A stretch of DNA of 6,145 nucleotides from Pseudomonadota bacterium (GTDB taxonomy: Bacteria > BMS3Abin14), in the NCBI GenBank assembly GCA_003229755.1, contig QIFJ01000305.1, positions 1-6,145 on the forward strand. Direction: 5' to 3'. Shown in pieces: positions 1-5,193 of this stretch. The first letter of the stretch is position 1, and each line of letters starts with the position of its first letter. Below the pieces are notes generated by a model. It ran no database searches. It was given only the letters and a program-made list of their open reading frames with translations, and was not told the origin of the DNA. The position numbers and the translations under genes were made by a program.

Positions 1-27
1 CAAAGGTAGTGGAAAGGGGTGATGGAA

Positions 28-300
28 ATGGCCGAGACGATCAAAGGAAGAGTGATACTGAAATCTGTACCGAACCGGGAAATTGAGGAGAGAATTGCCG
101 AATACCTTACGGGTATCTACGGAAGGCGCTCCTACAGCAGGATCGCTTCCCTGGTTGCAGGCAAAAAGCCCCTCACTCTGGTACAGGGGATAACAGACAG
201 GAACGGGAGGAAGCTGGTGTTTGACCTGAACAAAATGGGTGCCCGCGCGTTCTTCCGCACCAACCTCAACACGCTTTACTCTAACCAGGAACCTGTCTGA
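28..300 (+). CDS. Small basic protein of unknown function, possibly L7/L12 C-terminal-like fold
   Basis: This encodes a 90-residue protein that I do not recognise as a named family. ATG at 28 is preferred because GGGGTGAT (16-23) matches the 16S anti-Shine-Dalgarno complement and lies 4 nt upstream. The in-frame GTG at 19 and ATG at 22 lie within that site and would add only 2-3 residues. There is no signal peptide or membrane segment, and the protein is rich in Arg and Lys. The order of elements, VILKS near the N-terminus, an amphipathic helix (EIEERIAEYLTGIYG), then LVAGKKPLTLVQGI, a second helix and a closing GARAFF, resembles the beta-alpha-alpha-beta-alpha-beta C-terminal domain of ribosomal L7/L12 and ClpS-like folds. 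This is pattern recognition, not a proven homology. TGA at 20-22 overlapping ATG 22 could be the end of an upstream gene lying mostly outside the window. The gene converges on the kinase gene, with 35 nt between the stop codons. Confidence 0.7.
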   Translation: MAETIKGRVILKSVPNREIEERIAEYLTGIYGRRSYSRIASLVAGKKPLTLVQGITDRNGRKLVFDLNKMGARAFFRTNLNTLYSNQEPV

Positions 301-335
301 AAGCCGCACCCGGCCTTTAGCATTGGCTGACCTTC

Positions 336-2033
336 CTAGTCAGATTCCTGTCCTGATCCGGGTTCCTGTATATCTGTGATGCCGGCTGTATTTTCCCGAA
401 ACCCGGGCAGCCTGGAGAGCATTGCTTCCTTTATCTCTTCAGCGGTCTGGAACCTGCTCTCGGGTCTCTTCCTGAGGGCCCGGAAGATTATTTCCTCCAG
501 GCTTGCTGGAATACCGCTTTTAATGGAACGGGGCGTAAGCGGTTCGGTTTTGAGTATGTTCTCCATCAATTCCATTTCCGTGCCGCCCGAAAAGGGCATT
601 CTTCCCGTGTAAAGCCTGTACATCACAACTCCCAGGGCCCAGATATCGCTTCTTCGCTCACTTTTTCCGTTAACCTGCTCGGGGCTCATGAACGGTCTGG
701 TTCCGATGACAGTCGGCGATGTTTCCAGCTCCTCCATCTTGCGAACTATTCCGAAATCCAGAAGAACTATCTTCCCATCGGTGCCCACAATAATGTTATC
801 CGGTTTTATATCCCTGTGGACAATATCGTGTTTGTGCAGGTGCGCTACAACATCAAGAAGCTGGTATACGACCCTGTCCCGTTCTCTGTCACTCAGAGAA
901 TCCATGATGTCCGAGAGAGGAGCCCCGGCAACAAACTTCATTACAAGCAATACCCTGCCACGGTGCCTTGCCACAGCGACCAGTTCCGGAACACCTCGAT
1001 GGTTGGCAAGCTCTGTAAGAACGCGGGCCTCCATCAGGAACCTGTTATTTAAAGTTTCGCTTTTGGAGACCTTGATGACCAGCGGTGACTCCTCGAACCC
1101 CAGTATGTCTCTGGCCTTCCATACTGAACTGTAACGGCCTTCCGAGAGCTCTTCTATCTTCTCGTAGCGATCCGCTACAAGTTCGGAGATCCTCGAAACA
1201 GACAGGTAATTATTACGCGTTGCGAGGCTTCTCCGGAAGGGCGAAGATATGAAGGATTTAAATCGATTAAGAGGCGATTGCTCAACGTCCATTAGGGGGA
1301 TATTCACACCCTCGAAACCTATGATGCTGCCGTCGGGACTTCTGTAGAGGCTACCTGTTATCAGGATAGTTACAATAGAACCGTCCCTGCGTTTGAAATT
1401 TACCTTGAAATCCTTTACGAATCCCTGTTTCTGAATGAGGTCCTGCAGAACCTCCCTGTCCCCCGGATTGACATAAAGATCCCCCGGGAGTTTTAACCGC
1501 AGTACTTCCTCCCTGTTGGAGTAGCCCAGCATCCGGATAAAAGAGTCGTTTACCTCCAGGAAGCGCCCCTCTTTTGTTGAGAGAAAATAACCGTAGTAAG
1601 AGGAATCGAATATCCTCCTGTACCTTTTTTCAGTCTCTTCGATCCGCACTTCCTCCTGGTGTATGAGTATAAGATTTCGGATCCTTGCAAGAAAGAGCTG
1701 TGGACTGATATCGAGGGACAAGACGTCCATAGCGCCTGCCGAAAGCGCTTCTCCGATCATGGTGTCATCAAGTAATGATTCGGTTACCGCCAGAAGGGGT
1801 GTCTCTCTCGTCTTTTCGTTGAGGGTAAAGGAGCGGCAGAGCTCGGCGTGTTTGTCGCTCATATCCAGGTAGAGCACGATAACATCGACACCGGTGGCTG
1901 TCCCTACCCGTACAGATTCGATATCTGGGGCGATCTGGACTTCGATGCCGCCGGACTCAAGAGTTTCGGCCAGTGTCTTTGCCTTTTCCTGATCACTGCA
2001 AACCAGGATGGCCCTGGGGTCTGTAACCTCCAT
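336..2033 (-). CDS. Soluble Ser/Thr protein kinase with degenerate receiver and PAS domains
   Basis: This 565-residue cytosolic protein has three modules and no membrane segment. Residues 6-122 have a response-regulator receiver pattern, but Tyr55 sits where the phosphoacceptor Asp is expected and Leu107 replaces the conserved Lys; Thr84 is kept. Residues 134-248 are a PAS domain (YRRIFDSSYYGYF, then FLEVNDSFIRMLGYS, then RRDGS). After a linker, residues 290-540 are a Hanks-type kinase with Lys321 in VIKV, Glu335 in helix C, HRDIKPDN (406-413, RD type), DFG (426-428), SPE (450-452), Asp463 and Arg527. All catalytic residues are present, so ATP-dependent Ser/Thr phosphorylation is likely. The glycine loop SEGRYSSV keeps only one of three glycines. 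The C-terminal tail is acidic. ATG at 2033 follows the phosphoesterase stop by 2 nt, with AGGGA (2046-2042) 8 nt upstream, so the pair should be co-translated. The PAS ligand and the kinase targets are unknown. Confidence 0.93.
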   Translation of the reverse strand: MEVTDPRAILVCSDQEKAKTLAETLESGGIEVQIAPDIESVRVGTATGVDVIVLYLDMSDKHAELCRSFTLNEKTRETPLLAVTESLLDDTMIGEALSAGAMDVLSLDISPQLFLARIRNLILIHQEEVRIEETEKRYRRIFDSSYYGYFLSTKEGRFLEVNDSFIRMLGYSNREEVLRLKLPGDLYVNPGDREVLQDLIQKQGFVKDFKVNFKRRDGSIVTILITGSLYRSPDGSIIGFEGVNIPLMDVEQSPLNRFKSFISSPFRRSLATRNNYLSVSRISELVADRYEKIEELSEGRYSSVWKARDILGFEESPLVIKVSKSETLNNRFLMEARVLTELANHRGVPELVAVARHRGRVLLVMKFVAGAPLSDIMDSLSDRERDRVVYQLLDVVAHLHKHDIVHRDIKPDNIIVGTDGKIVLLDFGIVRKMEELETSPTVIGTRPFMSPEQVNGKSERRSDIWALGVVMYRLYTGRMPFSGGTEMELMENILKTEPLTPRSIKSGIPASLEEIIFRALRKRPESRFQTAEEIKEAMLSRLPGFRENTAGITDIQEPGSGQESD

Positions 2034-2035
2034 CT

Positions 2036-2779
2036 TTATATTCCCTGGGAAAGCCTGGCTGCAAGTGTGGGCGGCAAACCCGCTTCAAGAATACGCGACT
2101 GGGCCTTTTTTACATCATATTCCACCAGGCGAAACTCGATGGATGAGTTTCTGGTGTCGTAGATCAGGTAGTGGGCCCTTGGATCCCCGTTTCTGGGCTG
2201 ACCCACGCTCCCCGGATTTATCAGGTACTTCCTGCCCTGGGCCAGAATGAACTCTGATTCAGGGTCTATTGCCGTGACCGGCGTTCCCGGCAGCTGCGTG
2301 AATACCGACTTTCTGTGTGTGTGCCCGAAAAAAGCAAGTTTCATCCGGGGATCGTCATCATTAATATCCATAAATACCTTTTCGGCGATTTCAGAAGTTC
2401 TGAGGTAATCTCCCGGTCTGCCGGGCAGGCCATGAAAAAGATAAACTCCTGACGCGGGTGAGGCGTCCAGGGGAAGTTCCGCCAGGTGCGACAGTGCTCC
2501 ATCCGAAAGGCTGTTTCGGGTCCAGATTATCGCTTCGTGGGCGGCAGGGTTGAACCCGTTGGCCTTGGCAAGGTCAAGAGCCGCTTCCTCATGGTTGCCG
2601 GTGATGAGGAGAGAGTCCATATCCGCGAGCAACTGCACGCACGCGAAAGGGTCAGCTCCGTAGCCGATGGCATCGCCCAGGTGCCATACACCATCCACAT
2701 CTCTCGCCTCGAGATCCCTTACAACAGCCTCGAGGGCGGGAAGATTACCATGCACGTCTGCTAATATGGCGATTCGCAT
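2036..2779 (-). CDS. Calcineurin-like metallophosphoesterase (phosphodiesterase-type)
   Basis: This 247-residue protein carries the full dimetal motif set of calcineurin-like phosphoesterases: DxHGN at Asp8/His10/Asn12, GDAIGYG at 35-41 with Asp36, GNHE at 61-64, His116 in FHG, GHTH at 152-155, and NPGSVGQPR at 188-196. The GD-x2-GYG and NPGSVGQPR motifs place it with small bacterial phosphodiesterases or phosphatases of the YfcE-like group (COG0639-type proteins often labelled metallophosphatase family), and the usual length of about 240 residues fits. It lacks the GDxxDRG motif of PrpA/PrpB-type protein phosphatases, so I do not call it the phosphatase partner of the adjacent kinase. The substrate is unknown. 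The protein is cytosolic with no signal peptide. ATG at 2779 begins directly at the MRIAILADVHGN strand. There is no strong Shine-Dalgarno site; the nearest purine match is GGA within the heptad array, 11 nt upstream. It is the first gene of a tight pair with the kinase. Confidence 0.93.
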   Translation of the reverse strand: MRIAILADVHGNLPALEAVVRDLEARDVDGVWHLGDAIGYGADPFACVQLLADMDSLLITGNHEEAALDLAKANGFNPAAHEAIIWTRNSLSDGALSHLAELPLDASPASGVYLFHGLPGRPGDYLRTSEIAEKVFMDINDDDPRMKLAFFGHTHRKSVFTQLPGTPVTAIDPESEFILAQGRKYLINPGSVGQPRNGDPRAHYLIYDTRNSSIEFRLVEYDVKKAQSRILEAGLPPTLAARLSQGI

Positions 2780-2786
2780 CAGGATC

Positions 2787-2814
2787 GAGTTCCACGCTCC
2801 AGGTTCCAGGTTCC
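2787..2814. repeat. Heptad tandem array A, four units of RBGYTCC type
   Basis: Four consecutive 7-nt units are visible on the plus strand: GAGTTCC, ACGCTCC, AGGTTCC and AGGTTCC. The left edge reads CGAGTTCC from 2786. On the minus strand the units read GGAACCT, GGAACCT, GGAGCGT, GGAACTC, and the array ends 7 nt before the phosphoesterase start codon, so it would lie in that gene's 5' leader. It is an inverted copy of array B at 2895-2929. Confidence 0.85.
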
Positions 2815-2832
2815 AATTAACGAATTATTATA

Positions 2833-2861
2833 ATTATAATCATTAAATGATCTAATTTGAA
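2833..2861 (-). promoter_or_regulatory. Candidate sigma70-type promoter for the phosphoesterase-kinase pair
   Basis: Read on the minus strand, TTCAAA (2861-2856, 4 of 6 to TTGACA) is followed after exactly 17 nt by a perfect TATAAT (2838-2833), with a second TATAAT directly after it (2832-2827). Initiation would fall near 2826, giving a leader of about 47 nt that includes heptad array A. The surrounding core is very AT-rich, so a chance match is possible. The site lies between the two inverted arrays and upstream of the phosphoesterase gene, where a promoter would be expected. Confidence 0.45.
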
Positions 2862-2894
2862 ATCGGGTTTTTTTTAGTTTTGTAGATCGTTGTA

Positions 2895-2929
2895 AACATG
2901 GAACATGGAACCTGGAACATGGAACTCGC
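2895..2929. repeat. Heptad tandem array B, five units of AACATGG type
   Basis: Five consecutive 7-nt units run AACATGG, AACATGG, AACCTGG, AACATGG and AACTCGC. In reverse complement the array starts CGAGTTCC and continues ATGTTCC, AGGTTCC, ATGTTCC, aligning unit for unit with array A (CGAGTTCC, ACGCTCC, AGGTTCC, AGGTTCC). Arrays A and B thus form an imperfect inverted repeat bounding a segment of about 143 bp (2786-2928). The array directly abuts the hairpin at the end of trmJ. Confidence 0.88.
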
Positions 2930-2967
2930 TAAATTACTTACGCTCTCCGTGCCGTAAGTAATTTAGC
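2928..2967 (-). terminator. Perfect 15-bp hairpin over the 3' end of trmJ (possible terminator or mRNA-end stabiliser)
   Basis: GCTAAATTACTTACG (2928-2942) is the exact reverse complement of CGTAAGTAATTTAGC (2953-2967), with a 10-nt loop. The hairpin contains the last eleven sense codons of trmJ and its TAA stop. A stem this long at the exact end of a gene suggests a transcript-end structure. However, the stem is AT-rich and no U-run follows on the minus strand, so a classical Rho-independent terminator is not shown. The structure itself is certain; its function is inferred. Confidence 0.5.
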
Positions 2968-3686
2968 AAGCGCCGACAGATCCCTCTCAATGCCGTTGCT
3001 TCTGCCGTGGTGGGTCCGGCCCTGTTGATAAATGAGCGCACTAGCCGCATCATGTGATCAGGATTGTTTTTCCAGAGAAACCCCACCTCGGTAAGCAGTT
3101 CCTCAATATGGCCGAACATTCCTTCCAGGGCGTCGAAATCAGCGATGTCCTGTGCGGGTTCTGTATTACCGGGAAGGTCCGCGACAATTATCTGGAACAG
3201 TACTATTGCCACAGCGTGGGAGAGATTATAGCTCTGCAGGGGGCCTGCTGTCGGTATCGTGATCGTCTCATGACACAATGTAAGTTCTTCGTTGGAAAGT
3301 CCTGAATTTTCCGGGCCGAAAACAAGGACAACCCTGCCATCTGTGGCCTTGTGGATAATTTCAGGCGCTGAACGATCTATATCAGAGGGATCCCAGTATT
3401 TGCGTTCTCTTCCAGTGGTTCCAATTATATATTGGGCTTCAGATCTGCTAAGAGCTTCTTGCAGGGATGAAAGTATCGGGGCTTTTTGAAGTAGTTCCGC
3501 GGCCGATACGGCGAGCTTTCTGGCCGTTGCCCAGTCATCGGTTTCAGGACAGGAGATAAGAAGGTTGTAAAATCCGGTATTCGCGAGTACCCGGGCTACC
3601 GCCCCGATATTTTCAGGGATGGCTGGGCGGTGAAGTATGATCGAGAGGTTTTCAGGAAGGCCTGTTCTTCCGTTTTGTCGGGTCAC
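2934..3686 (-). CDS. trmJ: TrmJ-family tRNA 2'-O-methyltransferase (SPOUT class)
   Basis: This 250-residue protein is of normal TrmJ length (E. coli TrmJ is about 246). It shows the three SPOUT motifs: PENIGAVARVLANTGF (24-39), LVFGPENSGLSNEEL (121-135), and IPTAGPLQSYNLSHAVAIV (144-162), which forms the S-adenosylmethionine-binding knot. The C-terminal segment GFLWKNNPDHMMRLVRSFINRA followed by LRGI matches the TrmJ helical extension. TrmJ methylates the 2'-hydroxyl of the nucleotide at tRNA position 32 in the cytosol; the exact nucleotide and tRNA set here are inferred from the family. The start is GTG at 3686, since the frame has no ATG near the homologous N-terminus. AGAGG (3696-3692) lies 5 nt upstream inside the end of pcnB. 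The genes overlap by 35 nt, implying translational coupling with pcnB. The last codons are folded into a perfect hairpin. Other SpoU-like rRNA methyltransferases are the main alternative. Confidence 0.87.
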   Translation of the reverse strand: MTRQNGRTGLPENLSIILHRPAIPENIGAVARVLANTGFYNLLISCPETDDWATARKLAVSAAELLQKAPILSSLQEALSRSEAQYIIGTTGRERKYWDPSDIDRSAPEIIHKATDGRVVLVFGPENSGLSNEELTLCHETITIPTAGPLQSYNLSHAVAIVLFQIIVADLPGNTEPAQDIADFDALEGMFGHIEELLTEVGFLWKNNPDHMMRLVRSFINRAGPTTAEATALRGICRRLLNYLRHGERK

Positions 3687-4923
3687 GCCTTCCTCTCTTC
3701 CTGGGCTTCTGGGTATCGGCTACGTGATTTCGGGAAAAATTACTTCCCATTTTCTTCCATTCTGTTATCAGTTTTTTTCCTTCAGCGTCACCGCCCGCAG
3801 AAAGCTCGAAAAGCTCCATGGCGTCAGGAAAATAGGATTTCCTGAGAATCGTTCTTGGTCTGAACTTCCTGTTCTTGATTCCGAACAGTCTGGTCTGGGC
3901 GGCTATGGACTGGCGCATAGTATCCTGCACCCTCTTAGGAACCTGGATCCGGTCTGTAAGGGGGGTTAGAATTTCCCGGACGATCTGTATCTTGTCTCCC
4001 CGGGGATCACTGGCGGTTTCACGTCTGCACAGAGGGTAAAAAATAGTTGAAAGTATAAGGGAAAGTGTGAGCTCTTTTCCCCTATGGAAGGAAGCGTCCA
4101 GCCTTGAGAGAATGCCCATGTATTCATCAGGCCCCTCCTCCGCGACGTGATGGTACACTTCGGGGAATATCGTTTCCATGAGGCCTAGCTTCCGGAGCAA
4201 AGCAAAGGCATTGCTACCCTTGCCTCTGCCGAACATCCGGAAAATCTCCTCCAGTATTCTGGGTGTGGCGCCCTGCCATATCTGGTCTTTCATGGACCTG
4301 ATGGCCTTTTGTGAAGAACGATCCAGCGTAAAGTCCAGGAGGGCGGCAAACCGCACACCACGCAGCATCCTGATGGGATCTTCTGTGAAACGGACAAATG
4401 GGTCACCGATGATGCGGATAATATGGTCATGCAGATCATCCAGGCCGTTAACAAAATCGATGACCGTGAAGTCCGAGATATTGTAAAAAAGAGCGTTGAC
4501 AGTAAAATCTCTCCTGAATGAATCCTCGGCAGGAGTACCGAAAGTATTATCCGACCTGATGGGACCATCATCGAGATCTAATTCCGAGTTGGTCCTGAAG
4601 GTTGATACCTCGATTATCTTGTTTCCGCTGAAATAAATATGGGCCAGCCTGAAACGCCGTCCTATAAGACGACAGTTAGCGAACAGCTTCTTTATCTCAT
4701 GGGGATGGGCGGATGTGCTGATATCGAAGTCCTTGGGCTTCCGCCCCAGAAGGAGGTCCCGGACACCGCCGCCCACAAGATAAGCTATGTGACCGTGTCT
4801 GTGAAGTCTGTAGAGCACCTTCAAGGCGTCCTTGTCTATATCAGAGCGGGAGATACTGTGCCCTGGCCGGGGTACAACTATGGGGCTCGCGGCACCGGAA
4901 GTTTTGGTTTGTAGAGGATTCAT
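3652..4923 (-). CDS. pcnB: Poly(A) polymerase I / class II tRNA nucleotidyltransferase-like enzyme
   Basis: This 423-residue class II nucleotidyltransferase has GGGVRDLLLG (51-60) with the catalytic carboxylates Asp65 and Asp67 in DFD, RRDFTVNALFYN (137-148), and EDPIRMLRGVRFAA (181-194). LIGRRFRLAHI (86-96) fits the motif reported to separate bacterial poly(A) polymerases from CCA-adding enzymes. The basic tail (about 404-422, KPRKRGRRDPTKRKN) resembles the Arg/Lys-rich RNA-binding end of PcnB, and the length is close to E. coli PcnB. The likely role is 3' polyadenylation of RNA promoting decay. Some deltaproteobacteria have several similar nucleotidyltransferases, so A- or C-adding activity on tRNA remains possible. 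ATG 4923 is the only plausible start before the conserved HSISRSDI segment. No good Shine-Dalgarno site precedes it, and a promoter lies almost directly at the start codon. It is first in a pcnB-trmJ unit and divergent from dnaK. Confidence 0.9.
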   Translation of the reverse strand: MNPLQTKTSGAASPIVVPRPGHSISRSDIDKDALKVLYRLHRHGHIAYLVGGGVRDLLLGRKPKDFDISTSAHPHEIKKLFANCRLIGRRFRLAHIYFSGNKIIEVSTFRTNSELDLDDGPIRSDNTFGTPAEDSFRRDFTVNALFYNISDFTVIDFVNGLDDLHDHIIRIIGDPFVRFTEDPIRMLRGVRFAALLDFTLDRSSQKAIRSMKDQIWQGATPRILEEIFRMFGRGKGSNAFALLRKLGLMETIFPEVYHHVAEEGPDEYMGILSRLDASFHRGKELTLSLILSTIFYPLCRRETASDPRGDKIQIVREILTPLTDRIQVPKRVQDTMRQSIAAQTRLFGIKNRKFRPRTILRKSYFPDAMELFELSAGGDAEGKKLITEWKKMGSNFSRNHVADTQKPRKRGRRDPTKRKNRPS

Positions 4924-4931
4924 CTGCTTTC

Positions 4932-4960
4932 TTAATATTTACTCCGGAAAACAATGTCAA
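4932..4960 (-). promoter_or_regulatory. Candidate sigma70-type promoter for pcnB-trmJ
   Basis: On the minus strand a perfect TTGACA (4960-4955) is followed after exactly 17 nt by TATTAA (4937-4932, 4 of 6 to TATAAT). Only 8 nt separate the -10 element from the pcnB ATG, so transcription would start at or within about 2 nt of the start codon, giving a leaderless or nearly leaderless mRNA. Confidence 0.55.
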
Positions 4961-4974
4961 GAACCTTGATTAAG

Positions 4975-5013
4975 CGAGTTTCTGGTTTCCAGTTTCTGGT
5001 TTCTAGTAAACCA
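4975..5013. repeat. Heptad tandem array C (TGGTTTC/CAGTTTC units) with hairpin cap
   Basis: After the edge CGAGTTTC (4975-4982) come TGGTTTC, CAGTTTC and TGGTTTC (to 5003). The last unit pairs with the following AAACCA to give a small hairpin (4997-5002 with 5008-5013, loop of 5). The edge motif matches CGAGTTCC of array A and of array B in reverse complement, differing at one position. Confidence 0.8.
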
Positions 5014-5042
5014 ACAATCAATTACTTATAACAGCAACTTCA

Positions 5043-5055
5043 AACACCTGGTGTT
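5043..5055. promoter_or_regulatory. 13-bp odd palindrome between the pcnB and dnaK promoters
   Basis: AACACC-T-GGTGTT is a perfect dyad around a single central base. It lies between arrays C and D and about 60 bp upstream of the dnaK TTGACA. It has the form of a small operator, but no regulator is identifiable and its size allows chance occurrence. Confidence 0.25.
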
Positions 5056-5056
5056 C

Positions 5057-5101
5057 TGATGCTCAAATGCTCAAATGCTCCAATTTCCAATTTCCAATTT
5101 C
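5057..5101. repeat. Tandem array D, three octads then three heptads
   Basis: TGATGCTC, AAATGCTC and AAATGCTC (8-nt units, 5057-5080) change without a gap into CAATTTC, CAATTTC and CAATTTC (7-nt units, 5081-5101). The unit length and sequence switch inside one array is directly visible. The array ends where the putative dnaK promoter region begins. Confidence 0.85.
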
Positions 5102-5146
5102 TTGTAAGATTCATTGACATAAACCCTATTATGGTTAGCTTTATAT
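5101..5146 (+). promoter_or_regulatory. Candidate dnaK promoter region
   Basis: Two overlapping possibilities are visible. CTTGTAA (5101-5107), followed after 15 nt by ACCCTATT (5123-5130), resembles the sigma32 heat-shock pattern CTTGAAA / CCCCATnT with several mismatches. A perfect TTGACA (5114-5119) has no good -10 at 16-18 nt; the nearest TATA-like hexamers (TTTATA/TTATAT, 5140-5146) are 20-21 nt away. The location upstream of dnaK supports a promoter here, but the sigma factor class is not resolved. Confidence 0.35.
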
Positions 5147-5176
5147 GGACTTTTTACGACCCTATCAAAATTGATC

Positions 5177-5183
5177 AAGGAGG
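5177..5183 (+). promoter_or_regulatory. Strong Shine-Dalgarno site of dnaK
   Basis: AAGGAGG is a full match to the consensus, 10 nt before ATG 5194. It fixes the dnaK start and contrasts with the weak or absent sites of pcnB and the phosphoesterase. It overlaps the palindrome TTGATCAA (5171-5178). Confidence 0.9.
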
Positions 5184-5193
5184 AAATTTAAAG

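Noticed and set aside
2..22. C-terminal tail of an upstream gene ending at TGA 20-22
   Set aside because: Six codons (KGSGKG) and a TGATG overlap are suggestive but far too short to support a gene call.
303..343. Terminator between the convergent small gene and the kinase gene
   Set aside because: Only GCCG-CACC-CGGC (303-314) and CTGAC/GTCAG (327-343) stems of 4-5 bp are visible, neither followed by a convincing T-run on the relevant strand. They are too weak to annotate.
688..1134. Plus-strand open frame of 148 codons
   Set aside because: It lies wholly opposite the kinase domain, is Ser/Arg-rich low-complexity sequence typical of antisense translation, and has no recognisable motif.
2868..2875. 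Run of eight T on the plus strand as a terminator
   Set aside because: No stable hairpin precedes it, and no plus-strand gene reads into it; on the minus strand it is an A-run.
2786..2967. Insertion sequence remnant
   Set aside because: There is an inverted-repeat-bounded segment but no transposase fragment and no clear target-site duplication, so it is reported as a repeat element only.
4290..4571. Second minus-strand frame within pcnB
   Set aside because: It is a shifted frame inside the conserved nucleotidyltransferase core with no independent ribosome site and shadow-type composition.
2787..5104. Heptad arrays as CRISPR arrays
   Set aside because: Units are 7-8 nt and directly contiguous with no spacers, and no cas genes are present.
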